Shown here: positions 7,880 through 16,844 of the stretch, one piece after another
How the letters are laid out: each line of letters opens with the position of its first letter
How positions within the stretch are numbered: position 1 is the stretch's first letter
Assembly: GCA_039182865.1 (NCBI GenBank)
Contig: JBCDBX010000002.1
Span: forward strand, 1 to 64,000
Length of the DNA stretch: 64,000 bases
Direction of reading: 5' to 3'
From: UBA1858 sp039182865
GTDB lineage: Bacteria > Pseudomonadota > Gammaproteobacteria > UBA4575
Position numbers and translations under genes: made by a program
The notes under the pieces: model-generated
Seen by the model: only the letters and a program-made list of their open reading frames with translations
Databases searched by the model: none
What the model was told of the DNA's origin: nothing

Positions 7880-9088
7880 TTATTTGGACTGCGCCTGGAT
7901 TCGCAATCTCAGTGCGTTGAGTTTTATAAACCCTTCAGCATCCTTTTGATCATAAGCCCCTTGATCATCCTCGAATGTTGCGATTGTCTCACTAAACAAG
8001 CTGTGTTGATCAGATTTGCGGCCACAAACCATAATATTACCTTTGTAGAGCTTTAAGCGCACCTCTCCTGTGACGGTTTTTTGTGTTTCATCTATAAGTC
8101 TTTGTAATGCAAGCCTTTCTGGACTCCACCAATAGCCGTTATAGATCAATTTTGCATAGCGAGGCATTAAATCGTCTTTTAAATGAGCAACTTCCCGATC
8201 TAGCGTGATTGACTCTAATGCGCGGTGCGCCTTTAGTAGCAAGGTTCCGCCCGGCGTCTCATAACATCCACGTGATTTCATCCCGACATATCGATTCTCA
8301 ACGATATCCAAGCGTCCAATTCCATGTCGCCCAGCGAGCGTATTGAGCGTTTCCAGCATGGTCGCAGGTGACAATTTTTTACCATTTAGACTAACTGCAT
8401 CGCCTTGCTCAAAGCCAAGCTCAATAGTTTCTACTTGATTAGGCGCCGCCTCAGGAGACACACTCCAACGCCACATGTCTTCTTGCGGTTCACACCATGG
8501 GTCTTCAAGTTCACCACCCTCATACGAAATATGTAGTAAGTTGGCATCCATCGAGTAAGGAGAACCACCTTTACGTTTCTGCTCAACGGGAATGCCATGT
8601 TTTTCCGCATAAGCAAGTAAGGTTTCACGTGAGCTCAAGTCCCATTCGCGCCAAGGAGCAATAATTTTGATGTCCGGATTAAGCGCATAGGCTCCCAACT
8701 CAAAACGAACTTGATCATTACCTTTCCCTGTCGCGCCATGGGAAATAGCATCGGCACCCGTTTCCTTAGCAATTTCAATTAAGCGTTTCGCAATAAGCGG
8801 CCGAGCGATCGATGTACCTAAAAGATATTCGCCTTCATAGATGGTGTTGGCACGAAACATAGGAAAAACAAAATCATTTACAAATTCTTCGCGCAAATCT
8901 TCAATATAGATTTCCTTTACACCTAACTGCTTAGCTTTTGCGCGTGCAGGTTCTACTTCCTCTCCCTGGCCAAGATCCGCTGTGAAGGTCACCACTTCAC
9001 ATTGATATTGTTCCTCCAGCCAACGCAAAATAACGGATGTGTCTAACCCGCCAGAATATGCAAGGACGACTTTTTGAATGTCTGTCAT
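7880..9088 (-). CDS. argG: Argininosuccinate synthase
   Basis: ArgG joins citrulline and aspartate using ATP in arginine synthesis. The 402-residue protein starts with the ATP-binding P-loop AYSGGLDTS (residues 10-18). It also shows ISHGATGKGNDQVRFE at about 115-130 and GRHGIGRLDIVENRYVGMKSRG further on, all typical of the family. Full length is retained. Other arginine genes (argD, argF) are 5 kb away and on the other strand, so argG is transcribed alone or into mlaA, whose start is 39 bp downstream. Confidence 0.97.
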   Translation of the reverse strand: MTDIQKVVLAYSGGLDTSVILRWLEEQYQCEVVTFTADLGQGEEVEPARAKAKQLGVKEIYIEDLREEFVNDFVFPMFRANTIYEGEYLLGTSIARPLIAKRLIEIAKETGADAISHGATGKGNDQVRFELGAYALNPDIKIIAPWREWDLSSRETLLAYAEKHGIPVEQKRKGGSPYSMDANLLHISYEGGELEDPWCEPQEDMWRWSVSPEAAPNQVETIELGFEQGDAVSLNGKKLSPATMLETLNTLAGRHGIGRLDIVENRYVGMKSRGCYETPGGTLLLKAHRALESITLDREVAHLKDDLMPRYAKLIYNGYWWSPERLALQRLIDETQKTVTGEVRLKLYKGNIMVCGRKSDQHSLFSETIATFEDDQGAYDQKDAEGFIKLNALRLRIQAQSK

Positions 9089-9189
9089 AATTTAAAAATT
9101 TAAAAGCTTTATGTTTAGGTTAAACTCGAAGTATATCGAAAGATTGTCTCAATCACCTGCTAAATATATAAAAAATATAAGAATTTCAC

Positions 9190-9897
9190 ATGTCTGTCCT
9201 GCAAAATATTATCAATGACAAAATTGACTATGTTCCTCTAGGGAATCGCTTTCGAGGTTTTTGCCCGGTTGTGGTAGATGTTGAAACAGGAGGTTTTAAT
9301 TCACAAACCGATGCTTTGCTGGAAGTGGCGGCAATTATATTGGGAATTGATGCAAACGGTAAACTTTATTGCAAAGAGTCCCATCAAGTGCATGTTCAAC
9401 CATTTGAAGGAGCAAATATTGAACCAGCTTCTTTAGCCGTGAATGGTATAGATCCGTATCATCCGTTAAGAATTGCCATACCAGAAAAAGAGGCACTTAA
9501 GAGTATATTTAAACCCATTCGCGCAGCGGTGAAAGAGAATATTTGTAAACGTGCAATTCTGGTGGGACATAACGCCACTTTTGATTTGAATTTTATCCAC
9601 ACATCAGCGAACCGCGCCAAAGTTAAAAACAACCCATTTCATCCATTTAGCGCTTTAGATACCGTAACACTAGGAGCAATGGCTTATGGCCAAACAGTCT
9701 TATCAAGAATGGCGCAGCAAGCGGGATTGGATTGGAATAACGAAAATGCACATTCCGCAATTTATGATGCACGCATGACAGCAGAGCTATTTTGCAAAAT
9801 ACTCAATACTTGGAATAACCAAGTAAAACAAATTCTTCCGGTGTCTAATCCTGCTTTGACACAGAATGAGGAAGATGACGATGAGAGTGAAACTTAA
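9190..9897 (+). CDS. rnt: Ribonuclease T
   Basis: RNase T is a DEDD 3'-5' exonuclease that trims tRNA and stable RNA ends. The acidic motifs are visible: VVDVETGGFN (D and E), VGHNATFDLNF (third D) and NAHSAIYDARMTAELF (His and last D). The 235-residue length is slightly above the 215 of E. coli because of an acidic C-terminal tail. It is divergent from argG, and its stop overlaps the 3' end of grxD by 4 bp. rnt beside grxD is a usual gammaproteobacterial pair. Confidence 0.96.
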   Translation: MSVLQNIINDKIDYVPLGNRFRGFCPVVVDVETGGFNSQTDALLEVAAIILGIDANGKLYCKESHQVHVQPFEGANIEPASLAVNGIDPYHPLRIAIPEKEALKSIFKPIRAAVKENICKRAILVGHNATFDLNFIHTSANRAKVKNNPFHPFSALDTVTLGAMAYGQTVLSRMAQQAGLDWNNENAHSAIYDARMTAELFCKILNTWNNQVKQILPVSNPALTQNEEDDDESET

Positions 9898-10217
9898 CTT
9901 TTGGATTCTGCTGCTTGCTTAACCATATCTTGCAACTCACCTTTCTCGGCAAGTTCAAGCGTGATATCACATCCACCTACTAGCTCACCATTAATATACA
10001 ACTGGGGAAAAGTAGGCCAGTCAGCGAAGCGAGGCAAATTTTGAAAAATCTCAGGATCCATTAATACATTCACGTAGGCAAACTCATGACCACAGTTTTT
10101 AAGCGCTTCAGCAGTACGCATGGAAAAACCACATTGCGGCATCTGTGGAGTCCCTTTCATATAAACAATAACGGGATTTGATTCAACCTGTTCGCGAATT
10201 CGATCTAATACATCCAT
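9894..10217 (-). CDS. grxD: Monothiol glutaredoxin (Grx4)
   Basis: This is a 107-residue monothiol glutaredoxin with the CGFS active site in GTPQMPQCGFSMRTAE. The glutathione-binding phrases DWPTFPQLYINGELVGGCDI are also present. Members coordinate [2Fe-2S] clusters with glutathione, often with BolA-type partners, and pass them to iron-sulfur proteins. The start has an AAGGATG ribosome binding site. It is convergent with rnt, overlapping by 4 bp. Length and motifs are standard. Confidence 0.96.
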   Translation of the reverse strand: MDVLDRIREQVESNPVIVYMKGTPQMPQCGFSMRTAEALKNCGHEFAYVNVLMDPEIFQNLPRFADWPTFPQLYINGELVGGCDITLELAEKGELQDMVKQAAESKS

Positions 10218-10287
10218 GGCACATCCTTGAAGATTTGAAGTAATTAAATTGAGCTTATTTTAACGAGAATCGCACGGCTATACATAT

Positions 10288-12075
10288 CTAGGGTGAGGGA
10301 GATGCCACCGAATCCACATTACTTTGTAACCACAGTTCTAACAATGCCATATGCCAAACTTTGCTTCCCTGTAAACGTGTATGATACTGATCTGGCTCTT
10401 GCAACAGTTTTTCTACATATTCACGCGAAAAAATCCCTCTGTTGATACAGGCAGATGAATTCAATATATCTTGCACCATCTCTAAAAATGCTCCACGCAC
10501 AAACTTTAACGCTGGCATTGGAAAATAACCTTTTGGACGATCAATCACAGAATCTGGAATTAACCCTCGCGCGATTTTCTTGAGCACATACTTCCCCCCT
10601 TCTCGCAATTTCATCTCAGGCGGCATCTGCATCGCTAGTTCAACCAACTCGTGATCCAGAAAAGGCACGCGCGCTTCTAACCCCCAAGCCATCGTCATAC
10701 TATCAACACGTTTGACAGGATCATCGACAATTAAAGTGGTGACATCAAAATTCAGCACAGCATCAATGAACGTTTCTGAATCGCTTTGTGTTAAGGCTCG
10801 ACTCACTAATTCACGCGTATAATCTTGATGCACATAGGCCGAATCAATTGTCTGACTATACTCATCAAAGTCACGATCAAAATAATAAGGTGCAAAACGA
10901 TCTATATACTCGCCAGCTGCAGCGTGCATTTTTGAATACCAAAAATATCCAGCAAATACTTCATCAGCCCCTTGTCCAGACTGCACCACTTTAATGTCTT
11001 GACTAACCTGCTCAGCCAATAAATAAAATGCGACGGCATCCTGTGCCACCATCGGCTCAGGCATTTGTTTGATCGCTTCTGGCAGTCGTTCAAGCACACG
11101 GCTGTTGGGTATTTGAAACTTATGATGATGTGTGGAAAATTCCTTAACCACGGCATCTGAATATTCAAACTCACTGCCACGTTCTTCAGGCTGGTCCTCA
11201 AAACCAACTGAATATGTATTCACATTCCCATGTTTTTGCGCCAGTAGCCCTACTAATAAACTCGAATCTAATCCACCTGACAACAAAACTCCCACTGGCA
11301 CATCGGCAATTTCTAATCGTCGATCGACAGCTAACTGCAATGCCGACTGAATAACTTCCATCCACTCTTGCTCATGCTTATGTTCAGGACGATATGCCGA
11401 CAAATTCCAATAAGATATTGCATCGCTAGCCCCGTCTTGATCGATCCACATGTAATGTCCTGGTGGCAATTTGCGTATACCTTGCAAAATTGTTCTTGGC
11501 GCAGGAATCACCGCATGCAAGGTAAATTGATGCTGTAATGCTTGCGCATCAACTTCTGTATTGATCTCTTTTGTTGAAAGTAATGCTTGTGTATTAGATG
11601 CAAATATAAAAGAATCTTTTGTCTGACTGTAATAAAAAGGTTTGATGCCTAGGCGGTCGCGCGCTATAAATAGTTTGTTAATTCGCGTATCCCAAATTGC
11701 GAAGGCGAACATTCCAATCAAACGCTCAACACAGCCCTCACCCCATGCTTCATAAGCTTTAAGGATAACTTCTGTATCACCTGTTGAATTAAAACTTATA
11801 CCAAGAGCCTGCAAATCTTTGCGTAATTGCGGGTAATTATAAATTGTGCCGTTAAACACAATCGCAATTGATCGAGATTGATTTAACATGGGTTGCTTGC
11901 CTTTATCAGACAAATCAATAATGGCAAGACGTTGATGTCCCAAACCAATTTGCTCACTAATATAAATACCTTGGTCATCCGGACCACGACGTTCCAGATG
12001 CTTTAACATCGTTTTTATTTTTTGCTCATTTGCTCGACCTTGATTAAGGCTTAGCTCACCACATATTCCACACAT
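10288..12075 (-). CDS. Asparagine-synthase-family glutamine amidotransferase (NAGGN amidotransferase-like)
   Basis: The first residues after Met are CGICGE, so Cys2 is the class II glutaminase nucleophile. I therefore start at ATG 12075, not at the upstream in-frame codon at 12108. The 595-residue protein has the N-terminal glutaminase domain (RRGPDDQG, LGHQRLAIIDLS, FNGTIYNY). It then has the synthetase P-loop GVLLSGGLDSS. HAVIPAPRTILQGIRKLPPG and QSGQGADEVFAGYFWY resemble the amidotransferase that makes N-acetylglutaminylglutamine amide, an osmoprotectant, more than AsnB. The partner genes of that pathway are not adjacent. The start lies 1 bp after the hyuB-like stop. Confidence 0.8.
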   Translation of the reverse strand: MCGICGELSLNQGRANEQKIKTMLKHLERRGPDDQGIYISEQIGLGHQRLAIIDLSDKGKQPMLNQSRSIAIVFNGTIYNYPQLRKDLQALGISFNSTGDTEVILKAYEAWGEGCVERLIGMFAFAIWDTRINKLFIARDRLGIKPFYYSQTKDSFIFASNTQALLSTKEINTEVDAQALQHQFTLHAVIPAPRTILQGIRKLPPGHYMWIDQDGASDAISYWNLSAYRPEHKHEQEWMEVIQSALQLAVDRRLEIADVPVGVLLSGGLDSSLLVGLLAQKHGNVNTYSVGFEDQPEERGSEFEYSDAVVKEFSTHHHKFQIPNSRVLERLPEAIKQMPEPMVAQDAVAFYLLAEQVSQDIKVVQSGQGADEVFAGYFWYSKMHAAAGEYIDRFAPYYFDRDFDEYSQTIDSAYVHQDYTRELVSRALTQSDSETFIDAVLNFDVTTLIVDDPVKRVDSMTMAWGLEARVPFLDHELVELAMQMPPEMKLREGGKYVLKKIARGLIPDSVIDRPKGYFPMPALKFVRGAFLEMVQDILNSSACINRGIFSREYVEKLLQEPDQYHTRLQGSKVWHMALLELWLQSNVDSVASPSP

Positions 12076-12076
12076 A

Positions 12077-13621
12077 TCAACTAATATCTTTTCCGAAGGC
12101 GCCACCACCAGGTGTCTCTATACGAATACGATCACCTTGTTTAACATTTAATGAGACTTTAGCTCCCACTAACTTATCGTTAAAAAAGTTTTGTCCTTTT
12201 GCACCGGCTTGGCCTTGGTGAATTCCTCTTGGTGAATGACGACGACGTTCACTTAAAATCGTCACACTGGTTTCTTGTTGAAATTCAAACTCACGAATGA
12301 TGCCATTACCACCAGGATGCTGTCCTTTACCGCCGGATCCTGCGCGTATCTCATAACGTACGATGCGCAAAGGATAAGCCATCTCTAATACTTCAATCGG
12401 CGTGTTTTGAGTATTCGTCATATGTGTTTGTACAGCATCGAGCCCATCTGATTGAGCATTCGCACCTGCACCCCCACCAATGGTTTCGTAATAACTCCAT
12501 GACTCGCCTTTATTAGAACCCATCGCGATATTATTCATTGTGCCTTGGCTATCTGCTGGAATTATGTATTGATCAGCCTGACTCAATGCCAAAAACAATA
12601 CATCGACAATACGAGAGCTAGTCTCGACATTTCCTGCCGCCACTGCCGCCGGATATAACGCATCAACCAAACTACCTTGTTGAGTTTTTATTGTTATGGG
12701 TCTGAACGAACCCATACATTCGGGAACGTCAGTGCTCATTAAGCATCTAAATACATAATAAACAGAAGCCGCAGTAACCGCTTTGGGGCAATTAATATTT
12801 CCAGCGACTTGCTCAGCTGTCCCAGCAAAATCCACAATCACGTTTCCATTATTTATAATTAACTTGACTACAATTGGTATATCAAAATTTCCTAAACCAT
12901 CATCATCCATAACATCTTGCGCTTGATATTCACCATCAGGGATTTTTTGCAAAAAACTTAGCGCCATGGATTCTGCGTAGTCAAACACTTGTTGAGTAAG
13001 AGTTTGATATGCAGTGACACCCATGCTTTCAACTAAATGTTTTAAACGCCCTACGCCATGTAAGTTTGCACCTAACTGAGCACTTAGATCCGCAAAAGTA
13101 TGTTTGGCATTCTGAACATTTATAAAGAGTTGTTTATAGATCGAATGATCAATTTGATTATCACGACCTAAATATTTTGGTGAAATAAGTGCTCCCTCCT
13201 CTAACAAACTCTTAGACAAAGGCATCGATCCCGGTTCATCAGCACCGATATCAGCATGATGAGCTCGATTAGCCACAAACCCTATCAACTGAGTTTCAAA
13301 GAAGACAGGCATCACCAGTGTGACATCGGGTAAGTGCGTCCCCCCTTTATAAGGGTCGTTAAAAATCACTATATCACCATCTTGCCAATCAAAATCAGAC
13401 ACGACGGACTGCATAGCAAAAGCCATACTGCCTAGATGAACTGGGATATGAGCGGCTTGCGCGCAAAGCTGTCCATGACCATCAAACATGGCACATGAAT
13501 AATCCAATCGATCTCGAATATTCGGCGAAAAAGCCGCATGCCTTAGTTGAGCGCCCATCTCCTCGCATAAGGCGTTGATTTGATGTGAAAATAAACTAAG
13601 TTGAATCGATTGTAATGCCAT
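12077..13621 (-). CDS. Hydantoinase B / 5-oxoprolinase B-type subunit
   Basis: This 514-residue protein has the HyuB pattern. It contains HQINALCEEMGAQLRHAAFS near the start, then DRLDYSCAMFDGHGQLCAQAAHIPVHLGSM, NDPYKGGTHLPDV and HHADIGADEPGSMP. It ends in a glycine-rich ETPGGGAFGKD tail. HyuB normally works with a HyuA ATPase subunit to open hydantoins or 5-oxoproline. No HyuA gene lies beside it. It is immediately upstream (1 bp gap) of the amidotransferase gene, so the two are likely one transcript. The substrate cannot be read from the sequence. Confidence 0.88.
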   Translation of the reverse strand: MALQSIQLSLFSHQINALCEEMGAQLRHAAFSPNIRDRLDYSCAMFDGHGQLCAQAAHIPVHLGSMAFAMQSVVSDFDWQDGDIVIFNDPYKGGTHLPDVTLVMPVFFETQLIGFVANRAHHADIGADEPGSMPLSKSLLEEGALISPKYLGRDNQIDHSIYKQLFINVQNAKHTFADLSAQLGANLHGVGRLKHLVESMGVTAYQTLTQQVFDYAESMALSFLQKIPDGEYQAQDVMDDDGLGNFDIPIVVKLIINNGNVIVDFAGTAEQVAGNINCPKAVTAASVYYVFRCLMSTDVPECMGSFRPITIKTQQGSLVDALYPAAVAAGNVETSSRIVDVLFLALSQADQYIIPADSQGTMNNIAMGSNKGESWSYYETIGGGAGANAQSDGLDAVQTHMTNTQNTPIEVLEMAYPLRIVRYEIRAGSGGKGQHPGGNGIIREFEFQQETSVTILSERRRHSPRGIHQGQAGAKGQNFFNDKLVGAKVSLNVKQGDRIRIETPGGGAFGKDIS

Positions 13622-13706
13622 CGTACTAATATTGTTTTTAGGGCTAAAACCTTCTATTGTTAGAGCAGTATAGGCGTACTAAATAATTTAAAAATCGAGG
13701 TGACAC

Positions 13707-13784
13707 ATGAACCCATTGAATTCTGTTTTAGGTACTATCATCGCTGGTTTCATACTGGCAATAATCATATCACTTGTATTCTAA
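13707..13784 (+). CDS. Possible 25-residue single-span membrane peptide
   Basis: An ATG with a GAGG ribosome binding site 6 nt upstream opens a 25-codon ORF. Almost the whole product is one hydrophobic helix: GTIIAGFILAIIISLVF after MNPLNSVL. It stands alone between the divergent hyuB-like gene and the PuuD-like gene 46 bp downstream, probably on the same transcript as the latter. There is no family recognition. Size and composition fit small membrane proteins, but a chance ORF is not excluded. Confidence 0.45.
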   Translation: MNPLNSVLGTIIAGFILAIIISLVF

Positions 13785-13830
13785 GCAAGCTCTTAGCCCA
13801 AAATAATAATAAAACATAGGAGAAATATTT

Positions 13831-14328
13831 ATGAATGGTTTTTCACTGATAGTATGGCTGCATGTATTTGCAGGCATTATATGGATAGGTCTACTTTACT
13901 ACTTTAATTTTATTCAAGTTCCAGCGGTGAATGCTGCCACTGCTGATACTGACGGTCCAGGACCTGCAGCGATTAGTAAATATGTGGCGCCACGCGCACT
14001 GGTCTGGTTCCGTTGGGGTGCTGTTGCAACATGGATAACCGGCGCAGGTGCGCTAAATTATGTTGGTGGATTCTCTACACATATGTTCTTTACGGATGGC
14101 ATTACCATCATCGGTATAGGCGCCTGGTTAGGTACTATCATGTTATTCAATGTTTGGGTATTCATATGGCCTAACCAGAAAAAGTTACTCGGCATGGTTG
14201 AAGCCACCGACGAACAAAAAGCCAAAGCCAAGAAAGTTGCGTTCATGGCTTCAAGAACAAACACCTTACTCTCTATCCCTATGCTCATGTGCATGGTCGG
14301 CTGGGGACATGGTGGATTACCTTTCTAA
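13831..14328 (+). CDS. Membrane protein with urate-oxidase N-domain (PuuD-like), no cytochrome domain
   Basis: This 165-residue protein has about four membrane spans. The first is IVWLHVFAGIIWIGLLYYFNF, with a histidine in a helix that could bind haem. WVFIWPNQKKLLG and a last span, LLSIPMLMCMVGWGHGGLPF, follow. It resembles the membrane domain of PuuD-type urate hydroxylases, but the C-terminal cytochrome c part is missing. No purine-degradation genes are near. Stand-alone proteins of this type are common and their role is not known to me. A strong terminator follows it. Confidence 0.75.
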   Translation: MNGFSLIVWLHVFAGIIWIGLLYYFNFIQVPAVNAATADTDGPGPAAISKYVAPRALVWFRWGAVATWITGAGALNYVGGFSTHMFFTDGITIIGIGAWLGTIMLFNVWVFIWPNQKKLLGMVEATDEQKAKAKKVAFMASRTNTLLSIPMLMCMVGWGHGGLPF

Positions 14329-14387
14329 AAAATAGATTTTTTATATCACTGCTAGAAAATAAGTCTTTTTAGTAGCATAATTAACCA

Positions 14388-14420
14388 ACGGCAGCGGACA
14401 ACCCGCTGCCGTTTTTTATT
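14388..14420 (+). terminator. Rho-independent terminator
   Basis: A 10-bp perfect G+C-rich stem ACGGCAGCGG/CCGCTGCCGT with a 5-nt loop is followed by a run of T. It ends transcription of the PuuD-like gene before argD. Confidence 0.9.
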
Positions 14421-14468
14421 TTATGCATTTAATTCTTTAAATTCGAATTAGTAAAAGCTTAGATAACA

Positions 14469-15647
14469 GTGAACGCATTACTCAAAACTTATGGCCGCAA
14501 AGACATCTCCTTTTCAAAAGGAGAAGGTGTGTGGATATGGGACCAAAAAGGCGACCAGTATCTGGATGCCCTTTCGGGTATCGCTGTCTGCGGATTGGGT
14601 CATGCGCACGCAGACATTGCTGAAACAATCAGTTCACAAGCCAAAACTTTGATCCATACCTCGAATATTTATCGTATCCCTGCACAAGAAATTTTAGGTG
14701 AACGCCTTTGCTCACTCACAGGGATGGAAGGAGCATTCTTCTGTAACTCCGGTGCTGAAGCTAATGAAGCAGCGATTAAATTAGCGCGACTTCATGGTCA
14801 CGTCAAAGGGATAGAAGCACCCTCAACGATTGTATTTGAAAACAGTTTTCACGGCCGCACGATGGCAACCTTAACAGCCACAGGCAATCGAAAAGCCCAT
14901 GCCGGTTTTGAACCCTTAGTCAGCGGATTCATTCGCGCACCTTATAATGACATTGAAACGGTGAAACAAATTTGCGAAAACAATTCAAATATTGCCGCTA
15001 TCTTTGTTGAGCCTGTTCAGGGAGAAGGTGGTATCAACATTCCGCACACCAACTTCTTATCAGAATTACGAAAATTGTGTGATCAATATGAACTTCTACT
15101 CATATTAGATGAGGTACAAACGGGCAATGGTCGAACAGGAAAATGGTTTGCGTTTCAACACACCGACATAGCACCTGATGTAATTACCACTGCGAAGGGA
15201 CTTGGGAATGGTGTTCCCATTGGCGTATGCTTAGCAAAAAATTCTGCTGCGACTCTGTTTGCTCCAGGCTCACATGGAAGCACATTTGGCGGGAATCCAC
15301 TAGCATGCCATGTTGCTTTAAAAGTACTAGATATTATCGAAAAAGATAAACTTTTAGACAATGCCAAAAACATGGGTCATCACATGTTAAAAGAATTTAA
15401 GAACAAGCTAGATAAAAACCCATTGATTAAAGATATTCGTGGTCATGGCTTGATGATCGGTATAGAGTTAATTAAGCCATGCGCAGAAATAGTCGACATC
15501 GCACTTGAGAAAAAGTTATTAGTAAACGTAACAGCTAGTTCAGTTATTCGTTTATTGCCGCCATTGATTACCGATCAAGAACAGGCCGATAAAATAGTAA
15601 ATCTAGTATGCGACAGTATTGATCACTTTGGAACAACTCAAATATGA
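14469..15647 (+). CDS. argD: Acetylornithine aminotransferase
   Basis: ArgD is a PLP-dependent class III transaminase of arginine synthesis, and many also act in lysine synthesis. The 392-residue protein shows FFCNSGAEANEAAIKLAR, the PLP-site FVEPVQGEGG and LILDEVQTGNGRTGKWF. The Schiff-base lysine is in TTAKGLGNGVPIG. I keep the GTG start at 14469 because no closer start preserves the N-terminal TYGRKDISFSKGEGVWIWD. Its stop overlaps the start of argF (ATGA), so the two are translationally coupled. Confidence 0.95.
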   Translation: MNALLKTYGRKDISFSKGEGVWIWDQKGDQYLDALSGIAVCGLGHAHADIAETISSQAKTLIHTSNIYRIPAQEILGERLCSLTGMEGAFFCNSGAEANEAAIKLARLHGHVKGIEAPSTIVFENSFHGRTMATLTATGNRKAHAGFEPLVSGFIRAPYNDIETVKQICENNSNIAAIFVEPVQGEGGINIPHTNFLSELRKLCDQYELLLILDEVQTGNGRTGKWFAFQHTDIAPDVITTAKGLGNGVPIGVCLAKNSAATLFAPGSHGSTFGGNPLACHVALKVLDIIEKDKLLDNAKNMGHHMLKEFKNKLDKNPLIKDIRGHGLMIGIELIKPCAEIVDIALEKKLLVNVTASSVIRLLPPLITDQEQADKIVNLVCDSIDHFGTTQI

Positions 15648-16549
15648 CACGTCATTTCTTAACATTATTGGATTTAAGCAGCAAAGAATTACGCAATATA
15701 CTTGCGCGTGCTAGCGAATTAAAAGAAATTCAAAACAATGGAAAGCAATATGCTCCATTTGCCAATAAAACATTGGCAATGCTATTTGATAAATCTTCTA
15801 CACGAACGCGAGTTTCATTCGAAGCTGGTATGGCGCAATTTGGTGGACATGCCTTATTTCTCTCATCTAAAGACACTCAGCTAGGTCGAGGGGAACCTGT
15901 TGAAGACACTGCACGTGTATTATCCCGTATGGTTGACATCATCATGATTCGCACATTTGCACATGACACGATCGAACGCTTTGCTAGCGAAGCGACTGTT
16001 CCAGTAATTAATGGTTTAACGGATTTAGTGCATCCCTGCCAACTACTCGCAGACTTACAGACCTGGTTTGAAAAACGTGGTGATATTACAGGTGCGACCG
16101 TCACTTGGATTGGAGATGGCAATAATATGTGTCATTCCTATATCAATGCTGCACGACAATTAGACTTTAACCTACGTATTGGTTGCCCTGAAGGTTACGA
16201 ACCCGATAATCAAATTCTTTTAGCTGCTGGTGATAAAATCTATTTGACTCATGACGCAAGCGATGCGGTTCAAAACTCTGATTTAGTTGTCACTGATGTT
16301 TGGGCCAGTATGGGACAAGAAGAAGAACAAAAACAACGTGAACAAGCTTTTGCTGCTTTTCAGGTAAATACTGCCTTATTGAAAAGAGCTAACAAAGATG
16401 CATTATTCATGCATTGTCTGCCCGCTCATCGTGATGAAGAAGTCACAGCCGATGTATTGGAAGGTCCACAAAGCGTTGTCTGGGATGAAGCTGAAAATCG
16501 CTTGCATGCACAAAAAGCTTTGATTGAATTTCTATTATTAGCGAATTAA
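15644..16549 (+). CDS. argF: Ornithine carbamoyltransferase
   Basis: ArgF makes citrulline from ornithine and carbamoyl phosphate. The 301-residue enzyme has the carbamoyl-phosphate loop SSTRTR at about residues 48-53, the HPCQLLADL motif and the ornithine-loop cysteine in HCLPAHRDEEV. Length is typical. With argD (overlapping by 4 nt) and argG at 7.9-9.1 kb, three arginine genes are in the window. Confidence 0.96.
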   Translation: MTRHFLTLLDLSSKELRNILARASELKEIQNNGKQYAPFANKTLAMLFDKSSTRTRVSFEAGMAQFGGHALFLSSKDTQLGRGEPVEDTARVLSRMVDIIMIRTFAHDTIERFASEATVPVINGLTDLVHPCQLLADLQTWFEKRGDITGATVTWIGDGNNMCHSYINAARQLDFNLRIGCPEGYEPDNQILLAAGDKIYLTHDASDAVQNSDLVVTDVWASMGQEEEQKQREQAFAAFQVNTALLKRANKDALFMHCLPAHRDEEVTADVLEGPQSVVWDEAENRLHAQKALIEFLLLAN

Positions 16550-16844
16550 TTATTCGCAATCTATTCAATGATTTTTGATTGAAAATTAAAATCAAAGCAC
16601 AAAAAAACACATTACAATCAATTTTGCTGTTGACTTAAATCTCTCAGCGGCCTTTCATCGATATCGGAAACCATTAGGTTCGCCATTACTTTGAGCCCAA
16701 TCAGCGCAGCAGCGAACAAGAGACAAGTTAAGCTTTATATATTCTTTTTGCTTAATCCATATCATTTCACTTGCTTTAATCAAGGAATTTACTGCATGCT
16801 TCGCTCACCGTAAAATAATAAAAGTTCATCGCGGAGTGATCACT
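16550..16844. other. Intergenic region of about 295 bp without a recognised gene
   Basis: Between argF and the AGCS symporter there is A+T-rich DNA with no convincing ORF, tRNA or terminator. A short imperfect inverted repeat (TTTGATT/AATCAAA near 16570-16596) lacks a T-run. It presumably holds the symporter promoter, but I see no strong sigma-70 pair. Confidence 0.5.

Noticed and set aside
10288..12108. Longer N-terminus for the amidotransferase starting at 12108
   Set aside because: It would bury the nucleophilic cysteine 12 residues inside the protein. Class II amidotransferases need Cys at position 2, which the ATG at 12075 provides.
14421..14468. Possible ArgR box upstream of argD
   Set aside because: ATGCATTTAATTCT and AATTCGAATT look box-like, but they do not fit the TGAAT-N4-ATTCA spacing without several mismatches.
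16550..16844. Non-coding RNA or riboswitch upstream of the AGCS symporter
   Set aside because: No conserved core or stable G+C-rich helices could be recognised, only A+T-rich sequence.
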